From: Halomonas binhaiensis
GTDB taxonomy: Bacteria > Pseudomonadota > Gammaproteobacteria > Pseudomonadales > Halomonadaceae
DNA: 64,000 nucleotides
Direction of reading: 5' to 3'
Assembly (NCBI RefSeq): GCF_008329985.2
Contig: NZ_CP038437.2
Span: 4,650,001 to 4,714,000, forward strand
How positions within the stretch are numbered: the first letter of the stretch is position 1; each line of letters starts with the position of its first letter. The translations under genes were made by a program, and so were the position numbers. Shown here piece after piece: positions 26,195 to 38,764 of the stretch. The notes below the pieces were generated by a model. That model saw nothing but the letters and a program-made list of their open reading frames with translations, did not search any database and was not told the DNA's origin.

Positions 26195-27286
26195 CTACGA
26201 CACTGCCCTGCCCGCAATGCAAGGATCAACAACGATAACGATCTTGCCCAATCCATCAACGCGATGTGTCAATGCCTGCTGTATTTCATCGGGAGAATAC
26301 CTTGCGGCAATTTTGGGTCGTAGGTTATGGTGCTGCATGAACGTCAGGAGGTCTACGAAATTCTGACGACTACCGACACTGACTCCTTCCAGTCGCAGCA
26401 TCCCTCTCAGCATGGGGCCGATCAAGTCACCACTCACCTTCGGGCTGTCGAGAAAACCGACAATGGCCACTCTGCCCTCTTCACGCATCAGAGGCAAAAC
26501 CAAGGACAGCAAGGTATCCCCACCGATGACATCAATAGCCAGGCTCACCCCATGTCCCTGAGTTACCTCCAAGATCCATTGGCGCCGTTGCTCCAGGCTG
26601 CCAGGCCCGATAACAGCGCAAGCCCCCATTTCAAGCAATGCCTGCTGGTGATGAGGTCGCGATGTCAGGACAACAGGAAGTGCACCGGCTTTAGCCGCAA
26701 TGTCCAATGCCTGCAGCGAGACATTGCCAGTACCTTCAATCAGGACATATTGGCCAGCGAGCTGCGCAAGCGAGTCTTTGCTACCTCCCAGAGCTCGCCA
26801 TGCCGTCACCCCGGAAACCGCCAGGCTCGCAGCCTGCTCCAGCGTCCAGCCCTTTGGGACTTCAAGCACGGCCCTGCGAGGCATGATGACTTCCTGTGCT
26901 AACCAGCCATCGACAGGGCCACCAACCTTGCTGTCATGATATTGAACGTAAAACTCGCCCTCCAGCCAATCGCGGGTGTAGTGCCCTAGCACGGCATCGC
27001 CTATCTTGAGGTCGGTTACCTTGCCGCCAACTTCTGTGACAATGCCGGCTCCCTCTGAAAGCGGGACAAAGGGTCGTTTCATGTGTGGTAAATACTCACC
27101 CTTGGCCAACGCCAGATCACGATAGTTCGTCGCAGCCGCCGCAACCCTGATGCGGACCTCATCCTCGGCCAATGGGCGCCGTTGTATCTCAGTCCTTGTC
27201 AGATGATCCATTCCAAGTCCTGTCGATTGATACGCCCAGAACGTCTCGACTTCTTCTGCTTGCTTTTCGAATGACGGTTGTTGCAT
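26195..27286 (-). CDS. MDR-family NAD(P)-dependent oxidoreductase (quinone/alcohol type)
   Basis: A 363-residue medium-chain dehydrogenase/reductase. It has a GroES-like N-terminal half (AAAATNYRDLALAKGEY, PLSEGAGIVTEVGGKV) and a Rossmann C-terminal half. The usual catalytic zinc ligands (Cys and GHE) are missing, so it is probably a zinc-free enzyme. The nucleotide-binding turn reads EGTGNVSLQALDIA, a variant of the common AxGGVG. The ATG at 27286 with AGGAGA upstream is chosen over the much longer frame to 27418. It is divergent from a LysR gene that probably controls it. Confidence 0.85.
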   Translation of the reverse strand: MQQPSFEKQAEEVETFWAYQSTGLGMDHLTRTEIQRRPLAEDEVRIRVAAAATNYRDLALAKGEYLPHMKRPFVPLSEGAGIVTEVGGKVTDLKIGDAVLGHYTRDWLEGEFYVQYHDSKVGGPVDGWLAQEVIMPRRAVLEVPKGWTLEQAASLAVSGVTAWRALGGSKDSLAQLAGQYVLIEGTGNVSLQALDIAAKAGALPVVLTSRPHHQQALLEMGACAVIGPGSLEQRRQWILEVTQGHGVSLAIDVIGGDTLLSLVLPLMREEGRVAIVGFLDSPKVSGDLIGPMLRGMLRLEGVSVGSRQNFVDLLTFMQHHNLRPKIAARYSPDEIQQALTHRVDGLGKIVIVVDPCIAGRAVS

Positions 27287-27431
27287 TGCCACTTCTCCTG
27301 TAGATGGTTCGAATGCGCTTTCAACATCCTCCTCTCTTGCCGCCTTCAGGAGCCATCGAAAAGATATCGAAACAGTCTTGAGACTTATGCAACAGTAAGG
27401 GGTAATTGCCCACTGCAAACGGAGAGCGGCT

Positions 27432-28343
27432 GTGTCCTCACACTATCCCAGCCCAGGCACCAGTCTGGATGACATTGTCACCTTTGCAGAAGTCGCTCGC
27501 CGAGGTTCCCTACGTAAGGCAGGTGAGCGCCTCCATCTCACCACCGGCGCGGTAAGCCGTCGCTTGGATGCCCTTGAGCAACGTCTCGGTGTTCGTCTGC
27601 TGCATCGCACCACCCGCTCCGTGTCACTCACTACTGCTGGTAGTGAGTACCTGGCAAACGTCTTGCCCGCCGTCGAGGCAATCAGCATGGCCAGCCAGCG
27701 GTTATCCGAGCATGAAGGGGCTCTCGCGGGAGAAATCAGAATCTCACTCCCCGTCAATTATGGCCGCCTGCATATCGCCCCTTCACTCCCGGAGTTTCTT
27801 AATCTTCATCCCAATATCCGTCTGGACGCGGTATTCAATGACAGCTTCAGCGATATCGTGGGCGATGGTTTTGACCTTGCCATACGCATTGGACATCTTG
27901 AAGATTCACGCTTGGTGGCACGACGCATTGCTTCAGACCGCCGCATCATCGCCGCCTCCTCCGAGTATCTGGACGCGCACGGAACACCTCGCCACCCTAC
28001 GGATTTGCTGCACCACGACTGCCTGCATTACACCCACTTTCGAGGCTCTCAGCGCTGGATATTCCGCAAGGGTGATGAGCAACTCTCCATTCCTATCAAG
28101 GGAAAGTTCAGGGCCAACTATGGCCATGCACTGACACTGGCCGCGGAACAAGGTTTAGGTATCGTACAAAGCTCTCGTGCCATTACCCTCGACGCACTGA
28201 AAGCAGGAAAGTTATGTGAAATCCTCACCGACTGGGCATTACCCGAGATCGGTGTCTATGCAGTCACTCCATCTCGCAACGGCATGCCCTTACGAGTACA
28301 GGCTTTGATCGACTTTCTTTCACAGCGCTTACCCGATGCATGA
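27432..28343 (+). CDS. LysR-type transcriptional regulator
   Basis: A 303-residue LTTR. The N-terminal winged helix DIVTFAEVARRGSLRKAGERLHLTTGAVSRRLDALEQRLG is followed by a periplasmic-binding-like effector domain from about residue 95. The start is a GTG at 27432 with GGAGAG eight bases upstream. It is transcribed away from the MDR oxidoreductase across a 145-base intergenic region, the usual layout for an LTTR and its target. The first 20 residues are slightly unusual because the Pro-rich lead precedes the HTH. The effector is unknown. Confidence 0.9.
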   Translation: MSSHYPSPGTSLDDIVTFAEVARRGSLRKAGERLHLTTGAVSRRLDALEQRLGVRLLHRTTRSVSLTTAGSEYLANVLPAVEAISMASQRLSEHEGALAGEIRISLPVNYGRLHIAPSLPEFLNLHPNIRLDAVFNDSFSDIVGDGFDLAIRIGHLEDSRLVARRIASDRRIIAASSEYLDAHGTPRHPTDLLHHDCLHYTHFRGSQRWIFRKGDEQLSIPIKGKFRANYGHALTLAAEQGLGIVQSSRAITLDALKAGKLCEILTDWALPEIGVYAVTPSRNGMPLRVQALIDFLSQRLPDA

Positions 28344-28403
28344 GAATAAATACGAAAGCAATTACCCCTTTCTTGGCTCTCGCCCCCATCCCGACCTTAA
28401 GAG

Positions 28404-28419
28404 TGTTTCACGTGAAACA
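28404..28419. other. parS centromere site 2
   Basis: A perfect TGTTTCACGTGAAACA in the intergenic region between the LysR gene and gmhB, followed directly by a partial repeat (CACGTGAAC). It is 57 bases from site 3, the closest pair in the cluster. Confidence 0.95.
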
Positions 28420-28460
28420 CGTGAACCTGGGAAAATGATTATTGCTTGTTGCCTGTGAGA

Positions 28461-28476
28461 TGTTTCACGTGAAACA
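28461..28476. other. parS centromere site 3
   Basis: A perfect TGTTTCACGTGAAACA, 64 bases upstream of the gmhB start codon region. It probably lies within or near the gmhB promoter, so bound ParB could affect gmhB expression. Confidence 0.95.
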
Positions 28477-28539
28477 TGGTGACACTGAATTATGTGAGAA
28501 CTTGCTCTACACTGGGCCACTCCAGAATTTACTGCGGCA

Positions 28540-29112
28540 ATGAAAATGGCCCCTAAACTCGTCATTCTTGATCGCGACGGTGTGATCAACCAGGACTCGG
28601 ATGACTATGTAAAGTCTCTCGATGAATGGATCCCCTACCCTTCCTCCATTGCGGCGATGGCAAGGCTCAGCCAGAACGGCTGGCAGGTAGCAGTGGCTAC
28701 CAATCAGTCTGGTATCGCCCGAGGCTATTACGACGAAGTCACTCTCTCCGCCATGCATCAGCGAATGCTGTCATTGGTCGAAGATGCGGGTGGGCATATT
28801 GGCCATATCGCGTACTGCCCTCATGTCAGCGAGGATGGCTGCAATTGCCGCAAGCCACTTCCAGGATTGCTCGAAGAGATTTGCGATGCGCTTGGCCACG
28901 ACAGCCTGGAAGGCAGCTGGATGGTCGGTGATAGCCTGCGTGACCTGCAAGCAGGTAATGCGGTTGGTTGCCGTCCCGTGCTGGTACGCACGGGCAAGGG
29001 AGAACGTACTTTGATCAAGCACCCTGAGCTGGAAGAAAAGAACAACCCGACACTGATATTTGATGACCTGGCAGCCTTTGTGGACTGGTTGCTTGAAGAG
29101 ACCAACGAATAA
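28540..29112 (+). CDS. gmhB: D-glycero-beta-D-manno-heptose-1,7-bisphosphate 7-phosphatase
   Basis: A HAD-superfamily phosphatase. It has the nucleophile motif LVILDRDGVIN (DxD, residues 8-18) and ATNQSGIARGYY as motif II with the GmhB-typical GIARG. A zinc-binding region with CPHVSEDGCNCRKPLPG is followed by MVGDSLRDLQAG as motif IV. It removes the 7-phosphate between the HldE kinase and adenylyltransferase steps. Its 190 residues match the family. It sits 5.7 kb from hldD, flanked by parS sites and upstream of the convergent gyrB. ATG at 28546 is an alternative. Confidence 0.93.
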   Translation: MKMAPKLVILDRDGVINQDSDDYVKSLDEWIPYPSSIAAMARLSQNGWQVAVATNQSGIARGYYDEVTLSAMHQRMLSLVEDAGGHIGHIAYCPHVSEDGCNCRKPLPGLLEEICDALGHDSLEGSWMVGDSLRDLQAGNAVGCRPVLVRTGKGERTLIKHPELEEKNNPTLIFDDLAAFVDWLLEETNE

Positions 29113-29154
29113 GCAGCAAGTTGCTCATACCCTCTAGACAACTGATCTACATAA

Positions 29155-29185
29155 AAAAAGCCTGACGTTGCCGTCAGGCTTTTTC
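29155..29185 (+). terminator. intrinsic terminator of gmhB
   Basis: Stem AAAAAGCCTGACG (29155-29167), loop TTGC, then CGTCAGGCTTTTT (29172-29184). The A/T-flanked GC stem with a T run on both strands makes it a good bidirectional terminator between gmhB and the convergent gyrB. Confidence 0.88.
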
Positions 29186-29292
29186 TTGCTTGAGCATCGA
29201 ATCATCCAACGCTTCAGCTATTTTTAGAACCTATGCTTCAGAACTCATGCTCTAGGCCCATTGCTCCATGGGTGCATAGGCCTCAGTCACCG

Positions 29293-29324
29293 AAGCAAGA
29301 TGTTTCACGTGAAACATCTTGCTT
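29293..29324. other. parS centromere site 4 inside a 32-bp perfect palindrome
   Basis: The 16-bp parS core lies at 29301-29316. The symmetry continues outwards by AAGCAAGA and TCTTGCTT, making a perfect 32-base palindrome 10 bases past the gyrB stop codon. The other five copies are not extended in this way. As RNA it would form a 16-bp hairpin in the gyrB 3' end, although no T run follows on the minus strand. Confidence 0.95.
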
Positions 29325-29333
29325 GGCAGACCA

Positions 29334-32893
<3,560 letters not shown>

Positions 32894-32914
32894 TGGCCCT
32901 TGAAGAAATACGTC

Positions 32915-34018
32915 TTACAGACGCATCGGCATGACCACATAAAGCGCATCTCCGCCACCCGGTTCCTCCATCAACGCACTACTGTTGGCATCACCCAGCG
33001 TCATCTGTACACGCTCCTGCCCCAGCACATTAAGCACGTCAATCAAGTAACCTACATTGAAGCCTATCTCCATGGCAGCACCGCTGTACTCGATGGAAAT
33101 GTTCTCTTCTGCCTCTTCCTGCTCAGGGTTATTGGCCATGACCTTGAGGTTGCCCTCTTCCAGGTTCAGGCGCACACCACGGTACTTCTCATTGGACAGG
33201 ATGGCAGTTCGAGAAAGCACCTGACGCAACTCGGAACGTTCGGCGATGAACACCTTATCGCCATTGCGAGGCACCACCCGCTCATAGTCCGGGAACTTTC
33301 CATCAACCAGCTTGGAAGTAAAGGTGAAGTCGCCGGTATGAGCACGAATATGGGTAGAGCCCAGGGTCAGGCTGACCGGCTCATCGGAATCATCCAGCAG
33401 ACGCACCAGCTCAAGCACACCCTTACGCGGCACGATCAGCTTCTGCGCTGTATCCAGACTGACTTCCGTTGAACGTGAACAAACCGCCAGACGGTGACCA
33501 TCAGTCGCCACAGTTCGAACCAGGTTCGGAGCAAATTCCAGCAACAAGCCATTCAGGTAATAGCGCACATCCTGCTGAGCCATGGCAAAGGAAGTGGCAT
33601 CAATCAGGTGCTTGAGGGTACCGCGCGGCAGGGCAAGCTCGACACTACCCTGATTGTCCTCAATATTGGGAAATTCTGCTGCTGGCAGTGTGGACAACGT
33701 GAAGCGCGAGCGTCCACTGCGCAACACTGCACGATCCCCTTCCAGCGCGATCTGCAGCTCGGACTGATCGGGCAACGATTTACAGATATCCATCAGCTTG
33801 CGTGCCGGAACGGTAATCGTTCCAGCCTCGTCAACCTGGCTGGCCACAGTGCGACCAATCAGCTCGACTTCCAGATCGGTGCCGGTCAAGGCCACTTCGT
33901 CCTGCTCGACCTTGATCAATACATTGGAGAGCACCGGCAGCGTCTGGCGACGTTCCACCACGCCGGCGACCAGTGTCAGTGGGCGCAGCAAGGCTTCGCG
34001 GGAGATGGAAAATTTCAT
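32915..34018 (-). CDS. dnaN: DNA polymerase III beta subunit (sliding clamp)
   Basis: A 367-residue clamp with three repeated domains, as in E. coli (366). It starts MKFSISREALLRPLTLVAGVVERRQTLPVLSNVLI and ends with YVVMPMRL, the strongly conserved C-terminal tail (E. coli VVMPMRL). The clamp ring tethers polymerase and also supports regulatory inactivation of DnaA. It follows dnaA by 63 bases, a gap that may hold a promoter or regulatory element not resolved here. Confidence 0.97.
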   Translation of the reverse strand: MKFSISREALLRPLTLVAGVVERRQTLPVLSNVLIKVEQDEVALTGTDLEVELIGRTVASQVDEAGTITVPARKLMDICKSLPDQSELQIALEGDRAVLRSGRSRFTLSTLPAAEFPNIEDNQGSVELALPRGTLKHLIDATSFAMAQQDVRYYLNGLLLEFAPNLVRTVATDGHRLAVCSRSTEVSLDTAQKLIVPRKGVLELVRLLDDSDEPVSLTLGSTHIRAHTGDFTFTSKLVDGKFPDYERVVPRNGDKVFIAERSELRQVLSRTAILSNEKYRGVRLNLEEGNLKVMANNPEQEEAEENISIEYSGAAMEIGFNVGYLIDVLNVLGQERVQMTLGDANSSALMEEPGGGDALYVVMPMRL

Positions 34019-34081
34019 GTCGGCTCCACTTCTTGTCCTGGAGTGATTGAGACCTTTGACCTGTTGCTCTCAGAGTGAGGC

Positions 34082-35557
34082 TCAGCTGGTCAACAGCCGC
34101 AGCAAGTTCTTGTAATCCTCACGAATATCGGCGCTTTCTTCCTGCAGGGCCTGAACCTTGCGGCAAGCATGCAGCACGGTGGTATGATCACGACCACCAA
34201 AAGCATCGCCAATCTCGGGAAGACTGTGGTTGGTGAGTTCCTTGGCCAGAGCCATCGCAACCTGACGCGGTCTTGCCACAGAGCGCGAACGCCGCTTGGA
34301 CAGCAAATCGGCCAGCTTGATCTTGTAGTATTCCGCTACGGTGCGCTGGATGTTATCCACCCCCACCTGCTTATCCTGCAATGCCAGCAGATCCTTCAGC
34401 GACTCACGAATGAAGTCCTGAGTAATCGGTCTCCCCATGAAATGGGAGTCGGCAATGACCTTCTTCAGGGCGCCCTCCAGTTCCCGCACATTGGAGCGGA
34501 TCTTCTGGGCAATAAAGAAGGCAGCGTCATGGGGTAAATCGACCTTGGCCTGATCCGCTTTCTTCATCAGGATGGCGACCCGAGTTTCAAGCTCGGGCGG
34601 TTCGATGGCGACAGTCAGCCCCCAGCCAAAGCGGGACTTGAGACGCTCCTCCACCCCGCTGATCTCCTTTGGATAGCGGTCGGAGGTCAATATCATCTGC
34701 TGACCACCTTCAAGCAACGCATTGAATGTATGGAAGAATTCTTCCTGGGAGCGCTCCTTGCCGGCGAAAAACTGAATATCGTCGATCAACAATGCATCGA
34801 CACTGCGGTAAAAGCGCTTGAAGTCATTGATTGCATTGAGCTGCAACGCCTTGACCATGTCCGCCACAAAGCGTTCGGAGTGCAGGTATACCACCCGGGC
34901 ATTTTCCCGCCTTCCCGCCAGGGCATTGCCTACCGCATGCATCAAGTGCGTCTTGCCCAGACCAACACCACCATAGAGGAACAGTGGGTTATAGGCCCCT
35001 CCAGGATTCTCCGACACCTGCCGAGAAGCCGCACGAGCCAGCTGGTTGGACTTACCTTCGACAAAAGTTTCGAAAGTGAAGCTAGGGTTCAGGCCACTGG
35101 AGTGCTTGAGACTGCCTTCTACCTGAACCTGGCGTTCACTGCCCGCTGGTGAGCGCAGCGTTTCACCCGCCTCTTCACGCAATTGCTCGATTTCCTGCTC
35201 ATCAGCCAGGTCATTGCCACGTGGAGAGGTACGCACGGCAGGAGCACGGTTTGCACTAGCAGAAACAGGATTGCCTAGTTCTCGCGTCTGAGGCTGAGGA
35301 GCCATCGTTCGGCGGCTGCCAACACTCAGCATTACCTTGGGCGGCTTGGCCGGAGACAGCTCACGCATTAATTCGCTGATGCGCTTGGCGTACTTGTCAC
35401 TGACCCAGTCTCGTACAAAACGGTTAGGGGCCAAGAGCCGAAGCTGGTTGGCATCACCTTCTTCCGCTTGCAGCGGACGGATCCAGGTATTGAATTGCTG
35501 GGAATTCAATTCGTCCTGAAGGGTTTCCAGACATTGTTGCCAGAGAGCGAGCGACAC
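34082..35557 (-). CDS. dnaA: chromosomal replication initiator DnaA
   Basis: A 491-residue initiator. Domain I starts [30 protein letters not shown]. Domain II is a long variable linker (about residues 85-155) with basic and Gln/Glu-rich parts. Domain III has Walker [14 protein letters not shown] near residue 198, Walker [15 protein letters not shown] and the sensor regions. Domain IV ends with the DNA-binding signature [14 protein letters not shown]. It is transcribed away from the oriC region that holds several DnaA boxes, which allows autoregulation. First gene of dnaA-dnaN-recF-gyrB. Confidence 0.97.
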   Translation of the reverse strand: MSLALWQQCLETLQDELNSQQFNTWIRPLQAEEGDANQLRLLAPNRFVRDWVSDKYAKRISELMRELSPAKPPKVMLSVGSRRTMAPQPQTRELGNPVSASANRAPAVRTSPRGNDLADEQEIEQLREEAGETLRSPAGSERQVQVEGSLKHSSGLNPSFTFETFVEGKSNQLARAASRQVSENPGGAYNPLFLYGGVGLGKTHLMHAVGNALAGRRENARVVYLHSERFVADMVKALQLNAINDFKRFYRSVDALLIDDIQFFAGKERSQEEFFHTFNALLEGGQQMILTSDRYPKEISGVEERLKSRFGWGLTVAIEPPELETRVAILMKKADQAKVDLPHDAAFFIAQKIRSNVRELEGALKKVIADSHFMGRPITQDFIRESLKDLLALQDKQVGVDNIQRTVAEYYKIKLADLLSKRRSRSVARPRQVAMALAKELTNHSLPEIGDAFGGRDHTTVLHACRKVQALQEESADIREDYKNLLRLLTS

Positions 35558-36178
35558 ACGAGCTACCTTGATTGGAAGAACGACCGCACATTGTAGCGCC
35601 CAAGGACCGGGTTATCCACATGACCAAGGTACCTTTTCATTGCTGTGGACAACCTCTTGTTCGATGACCTGGAGGCATGAGGACAAAACCAGGACACTTC
35701 AATGGATGTGGATAAAAAAGCTTACTGTACACAAGGCTTCCACGCTGCCTCCACCATTCATCTACCTGTTCTCCACACTTTTAATATTTCTATATGCCTT
35801 TGATATACTGAATGAAAAACAAGTTATCCACAATCATTATCCCCAGTAATAATAACAGGTTTATTTAAAAAACCTTTTAGTAATAATTACTAAAGAAACC
35901 GGCAATTTCCCAAATGAACGTCTGTACCACACGGCACCAAAGCGATGCTTTCAGACCTCGTTTCGTCAACAACGCTTTCCTGATCGCTCGCAACGGTCCC
36001 GACAAGGCAACCGCCGATTCAAACCTCCTGTGGAAAAAGTGCTTTCGGCAATTGCACCGATGGCTTGAAATCACTAGAATGTCCGGTCTTGAGCCGAATA
36101 CCCCCGGAGGCCTGAGCGGATTCCGGGCATATCTGGATATCTATCCGTTCCAAAAAACCACTGTGGGATTAATGAGTT
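35558..36178. other. oriC region between dnaA and rpmH
   Basis: A 621-base intergenic region with consensus DnaA boxes TTATCCACA at 35612-35620 and 35824-35832 (plus strand) and 35707-35715 (minus strand, TGTGGATAA). Near matches are at 35644-35652 (TGTGGACAA), 35726-35734 (TGTACACAA), 35837-35845 (TTATCCCCA) and 36029-36037 (TGTGGAAAA). A strongly AT-rich stretch at about 35765-35900 is the likely unwinding element. The rpmH-dnaA location is the known origin site in Pseudomonas. The promoters of dnaA and rpmH must also be here, but none was resolved. Confidence 0.85.
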
Positions 36179-36313
36179 ATGAAGCGCACTTTCCAACCGA
36201 GCGTTCTCAAGCGTAAGCGTACGCACGGCTTCCGTGCCCGTATGGCCACCAAGAACGGCCGTGCCGTTCTGGCACGCCGTCGTGCCAAGGGCCGCAAGCG
36301 CCTGAGCGCCTGA
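36179..36313 (+). CDS. rpmH: 50S ribosomal protein L34
   Basis: A 44-residue, very basic protein. [20 protein letters not shown] starts it and the middle and end read [24 protein letters not shown], the invariant L34 pattern. The frame is too short for most ORF cut-offs. It is divergent from dnaA and 14 bases before rnpA, the near-universal rpmH-rnpA pair. Confidence 0.98.
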   Translation: MKRTFQPSVLKRKRTHGFRARMATKNGRAVLARRRAKGRKRLSA

Positions 36314-36327
36314 TCAGCAGGTCATCC

Positions 36328-36738
36328 GTGACCTGTCTGGCCTTTCCCCGGCATTACCGCTTGCTGACTGCCGGGGAGTATCGCCATGTCTTTGATAAGG
36401 CGGTCTACAAGGTCCACGGCAAAGGCCTGATGGCGTTGGCGACCCCGAATGAAGTGGGTCACCCGCGCCTGGGCCTTGTTTTCAGCAAGAAGAACGTACG
36501 CCGCGCCGTTGATCGTAATCGTCTGAAACGGCTGGCTCGCGAATCCGTACGCCATGCTCAGCATCGACTACCCGCTGTGGATATCGTCTTGTTGGCCAGA
36601 CGTGGCGTTAACGAGGTCGACAACGACACTCTGCATCGTCAGCTGTTCGGCATGTGGCGCCGCCTCGAGCGCGAGGCCGAGAAGTCGACCCGACCCTCTC
36701 GCCCCTCGACGGCTCCCCGCTCACCCGCAGCCTCCTAG
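36328..36738 (+). CDS. rnpA: ribonuclease P protein component
   Basis: A 136-residue basic protein that works with the RNase P RNA in tRNA 5' maturation. The signature RNR motif is present in RRAVDRNRLKRLARESVR near residues 55-72. The start is a GTG at 36328. The C-terminal 25 residues are Pro/Ser/Arg-rich (RPSRPSTAPRSPAAS) and extend past the usual 119-residue E. coli protein. In many gammaproteobacteria the next gene, yidD, overlaps this end; no such gene is seen here. Confidence 0.94.
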   Translation: MTCLAFPRHYRLLTAGEYRHVFDKAVYKVHGKGLMALATPNEVGHPRLGLVFSKKNVRRAVDRNRLKRLARESVRHAQHRLPAVDIVLLARRGVNEVDNDTLHRQLFGMWRRLEREAEKSTRPSRPSTAPRSPAAS

Positions 36739-36966
36739 TATCGGGGTCGGTAGCATAGCGGGTAGATCTTGCCGGGCTCCTTCGATGCCATTGGTGACCC
36801 GAATGCGCATGATTGGGCCTGATGCTTCAAGCATTGACGTCTTATCCTTTATCGCGGAATGTCTGCGTACGGAATTCGGCCTGCCTCCGGCAGGCTTTCG
36901 CATATCTCACGTAGGCGTCCCGCATGACGCCACTGGATTGTTCACTTCCCATCGGGCAGATCCCTC
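36739..36966. other. rnpA-yidC gap without a recognisable yidD
   Basis: 228 bases. All three forward frames were read. The frame covering 36554-36976 is open (residues such as MRMIGPDASSIDVLSFIAECLRT in the second half) but lacks the Cys-rich YidD core (C-R-F-x-P-T/S-C-S), and the other two frames have stops. An unusual protein in that frame, possibly starting at 36786, cannot be excluded. Confidence 0.5.
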
Positions 36967-38643
36967 ATGGACGTAAAACGACTACTCCTACTGATCCCCC
37001 TGGCGGTGCTTGCTTACCTGATCATGGTGCAGTGGAACCAGGATTATGGTCAGACTCCCAGCACGCCGGAGGCTCCAGCAATCACCAGCAATGCCTCCCA
37101 GGATGGCTCAGATGATGCGGGCGAAGGCTTGGCCGCACCTAACGCCGATAAGGACGTCGCAGCAGAACTCCCAACTACCGACAACGCGGCAGTCAGCAAG
37201 GGGCGTAATCTTGTCGCCGTCGTCACTGACGTGCTTGATCTGCGCATCGATCCTCAAGGGGGAGATGTTGTTTATGCCGCTCTGCCCGAGCATCTGATGA
37301 GCCAGGATGGTGACCGGCCCTATGTCTTGCTGGCCAGCACCAATACGCTCAACTATGTAGCGCGCTCCGGCTTGCAGATTGATGGCCACTCAGGCCGTAT
37401 CGCCTTCACGCCCGAGAAGACCGAATACCGCCTGGTTGATGGCCAGGACACCATGGACGTGGACATGAAGGCCACGGTCAATGGCGTCGACGTCATCAAG
37501 CGCTTTACCTTCAATCGTGATGATTATGCGGTGAAGGTCTCTTACCTGCTGGACAATGGCAGTGACAAACCAGTGACGGCCCGCTTCATCGGCCAGTTGG
37601 TGCGTGACAGCCAGCCGGATCCATCCGTCGGTCCGAAAATGGGTATGAAGTCCTTCCTCGGAGCGGCCTATTCTTCTCCGGATAACCGTTACGAGAAAGT
37701 CAGCTTCGAAGATGTCCAGGCTCACAAGTTCAGCAATCGTGAAGCCGAAGGAGGCTGGGTAGCCATCATCCAGCACTACTTCACCTCTGCCTGGGTTCCC
37801 TCCCAGAAACAGCAGAACCTGTTCTACGCGACCACCGACTCTCAGAATCGTAACGTCGCTGCCTTCGCCGGTCAGACAGAAACTGTCGCACCAGGTGCAG
37901 ATGCTACTCTTGGCGCAACGCTTTACATGGGCCCCAAGGTCCAGGAGCGCCTTGAAGCCATTGCCCCGAACCTGGAACTGACCGTCGACTTCGGCTGGCT
38001 ATGGTTCATCGCCAACCCCTTGTTCTGGCTGCTTGATCATATCCACAGCCTGATCGGCAACTGGGGCTGGTCCATCGTCATCCTGACCATCATGGTCAAG
38101 ACAGCACTGTGGCCGCTGTCGGCCAAGGCCTACCGCTCCATGGCGCGCATGCGCAAGCTGGGCCCGGAAATGCAGCGCCTCAAGGAACGCTTCGGCGATG
38201 ATCGCCAGAAGATGTCCCAGGAGATGATGAAGTTCTACCAGAAGGAAAAGATCAATCCTCTGGGTGGCTGTCTGCCGATCGTGGTTCAGATGCCTGTGTT
38301 CATCGCTCTCTACTGGATGCTGCTGGAATCCGTCGAGCTGCGCCATGCTCCCTTCATGCTGTGGATTCAGGACCTCTCGGTGAAGGACCCTTACTTCATC
38401 CTGCCGATCCTGATGGGCGTATCAATGTACGTTCAGCAACTGCTCAACCCGACGCCTCCAGATCCCATGCAGGCGAAGATCATGAAGCTGTTGCCCATCG
38501 TCTTCACCTTCTTCTTCCTGTGGTTCCCCGCAGGTCTGGTGATCTACTGGGTGTGCAACAACTGCATTTCGATCATTCAGCAGTACCTGATCACCCGCAA
38601 GATCGAGAGTGACCCGAGTGTCGGCAAAGGGGTAGCCAAGTAA
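36967..38643 (+). CDS. yidC: membrane protein insertase YidC
   Basis: The 558-residue Oxa1-family insertase of gram-negative type. TM1 is at residues 5-21, and a large periplasmic beta-supersandwich domain follows (about 55-345). The conserved five-TM core starts [20 protein letters not shown] and has [20 protein letters not shown] and [19 protein letters not shown] positively charged C-terminus follows. It inserts membrane proteins with or without SecYEG. It is separated from mnmE by a strong terminator, which is unusual for the common rpmH-rnpA-yidD-yidC-mnmE run. Confidence 0.97.
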   Translation: MDVKRLLLLIPLAVLAYLIMVQWNQDYGQTPSTPEAPAITSNASQDGSDDAGEGLAAPNADKDVAAELPTTDNAAVSKGRNLVAVVTDVLDLRIDPQGGDVVYAALPEHLMSQDGDRPYVLLASTNTLNYVARSGLQIDGHSGRIAFTPEKTEYRLVDGQDTMDVDMKATVNGVDVIKRFTFNRDDYAVKVSYLLDNGSDKPVTARFIGQLVRDSQPDPSVGPKMGMKSFLGAAYSSPDNRYEKVSFEDVQAHKFSNREAEGGWVAIIQHYFTSAWVPSQKQQNLFYATTDSQNRNVAAFAGQTETVAPGADATLGATLYMGPKVQERLEAIAPNLELTVDFGWLWFIANPLFWLLDHIHSLIGNWGWSIVILTIMVKTALWPLSAKAYRSMARMRKLGPEMQRLKERFGDDRQKMSQEMMKFYQKEKINPLGGCLPIVVQMPVFIALYWMLLESVELRHAPFMLWIQDLSVKDPYFILPILMGVSMYVQQLLNPTPPDPMQAKIMKLLPIVFTFFFLWFPAGLVIYWVCNNCISIIQQYLITRKIESDPSVGKGVAK

Positions 38644-38663
38644 CCCTTCCCCGCACGCTCCAG

Positions 38664-38686
38664 CCCCCCGCCTAGCGGGGGGTTTT
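38664..38686 (+). terminator. intrinsic terminator of yidC
   Basis: Stem CCCCCCGC (38664-38671), loop CTA, GCGGGGGG (38675-38682), followed by TTTT. It lies 20 bases after the yidC stop. Confidence 0.9.
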
Positions 38687-38764
38687 CGTTTCTGGACCAC
38701 TCCGGACTGGCAAAAAACTCCCTCCCCCAGGAAAATAGGCACAGTATTCAAGGAATCTTCTTCC

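Noticed and set aside
35568..35849. A 93-codon frame in the oriC region
   Set aside because: It runs through DnaA boxes and AT-rich DNA with no ribosome site or family resemblance.
36554..36976. A long open frame through the end of rnpA and the following gap, considered as yidD
   Set aside because: It starts inside rnpA in another frame and lacks the YidD cysteine motif.
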